This document shows positions 63,620 to 64,000 of a stretch of 64,000 nt of DNA, in pieces. This DNA comes from Propionibacteriaceae bacterium. Lineage in GTDB: Bacteria; Actinomycetota; Actinomycetes; Propionibacteriales; Propionibacteriaceae. How positions within the stretch are numbered: position 1 is the first letter of the stretch; each line of letters begins with the position of its first letter. Made by a program: the position numbers and the translations under genes. The stretch covers positions 124,001 through 188,000 of the forward strand of contig JAISUR010000016.1 in NCBI GenBank assembly GCA_031271975.1, in the 5' to 3' direction. The notes under the pieces were generated by a model, which was not told where the DNA came from, did not search any database, and saw only the letters and a program-made list of their open reading frames with translations.

Positions 63620-63667
63620 TTTCTTTGGCTTTGTAGGTGGGACGGAGTCCCCTCATAAGGAGAGATG

Positions 63668-63985
63668 ATGGCGCAACGTACGCGTATTGAGTTGCTGGAC
63701 GACTTGGATGGCGGACCAGCTGAAGAGACGATCGTCTTTGGCTTGGATGGCAAGGCTTACGAGATAGATCTATCCACGAAGAACGCCGCAAAGTTGCGCG
63801 ACTTCTTGACGACATATGTCAATGCTGGCCGTAAAGTCAGCGGCACGCGGCGTCGTCGCGGCGTGGCTGGCACGGGCGACGCCGGCAATATCCGCGCCTG
63901 GGCGCAAGCGCAAGGGCTGCAGGTGTCCAGCCGCGGCCGCGTTTCCGCTGAGATCCGCCAGGCGTACGATCAGGCGCACAGCTGA
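63668..63985 (+). CDS. lsr2: Lsr2 nucleoid-associated protein
   Basis: H-NS-like protein that bridges DNA and silences AT-rich, often acquired, genes in actinobacteria. The 105-aa protein has an N-terminal beta oligomerisation domain (IELLDDLDGG) and a C-terminal DNA-binding domain with the RGR motif in SSRGRVSAEI. The ATG at 63668 is preferred to the one at 63665 because AAGGAG (63657-63662) is then 5 nt away and family members begin MAQ. It follows the DUF3180 gene, the common actinobacterial order. Confidence 0.96.
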   Translation: MAQRTRIELLDDLDGGPAEETIVFGLDGKAYEIDLSTKNAAKLRDFLTTYVNAGRKVSGTRRRRGVAGTGDAGNIRAWAQAQGLQVSSRGRVSAEIRQAYDQAHS

Positions 63986-64000
63986 ACGTCACTACGCTTG

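Overview
The window looks like a chromosomal segment of a high-GC Actinomycetota. Supporting signs are the run ftsH-folE-folP-folB-folK-DUF3180-lsr2, an MshA-type glycosyltransferase (mycothiol pathway), a GTP-dependent PEP carboxykinase, a topoisomerase I with a Lys/Arg-rich tail instead of zinc fingers, an F420-associated-type zincin, and many genes that seem to start directly at a GTG placed 6-7 bases after a TAnnnT box (leaderless transcripts). Two giant secreted arabinose-polymer hydrolases suggest a plant-polysaccharide degrader. Genus and species cannot be read from the sequence.

Layout. (1) 1-19.8 kb: two consecutive secreted multidomain proteins, one cut by the window edge and more than 3,450 aa, the other 3,137 aa. 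Between them they carry four intact and two degenerate GH43 units, one GH127 domain and two more GH43 domains, joined by LamG, Ig-like and FIVAR modules, and they end in nearly identical three-unit C-terminal tails. (2) 20-28.9 kb: topA-tmk, an HtrA-type protease, a GPH-family sugar symporter, a patatin-like phospholipase, a membrane protein and tRNA-Arg(ACG). (3) 29-37.1 kb: pckG, then an envelope group on the minus strand (CE4 deacetylase lipoprotein; DUF3048 lipoprotein plus MGDG-synthase-like glycosyltransferase), mshA-LmbE deacetylase-Dabb, and an odd tRNA with a UAA anticodon. (4) 37.6-41.4 kb: a DUF6504 gene and dnaE2, apparently one SOS-controlled pair. (5) 41.4-46.6 kb: a probable structured RNA with poly-G hairpin loops, small membrane proteins, and an operon of two HlyD-like adaptors plus an oligopeptide-type binding lipoprotein. 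(6) 46.7-51.9 kb: a PrsW-type protease, two dynamin-like/YfjP-type GTPases in tandem, and a small membrane protein. (7) 51.9-64 kb: two PBP4-type carboxypeptidases, ppa, a SixA-type phosphatase, a zincin, tilS, hpt, ftsH, the folate genes, a DUF3180 gene and lsr2.

The most unusual feature is a modular family of short palindromic repeats. They fill most of the long intergenic gaps, form two 33-bp-period tandem arrays, and have also entered coding sequence. One copy lies in frame inside dnaE2 (about 37 extra residues), and two other genes have C-termini and stop codons built from repeat sequence. This resembles the behaviour of Rickettsia palindromic elements, here in an actinobacterium.

The second candidate novelty is the region 41500-41765. 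It has its own promoter-like sequence and a series of hairpins: a GNRA-capped one, then three whose loops display runs of five or six G. It could be a small regulatory RNA or the leader of the small-protein operon behind it.
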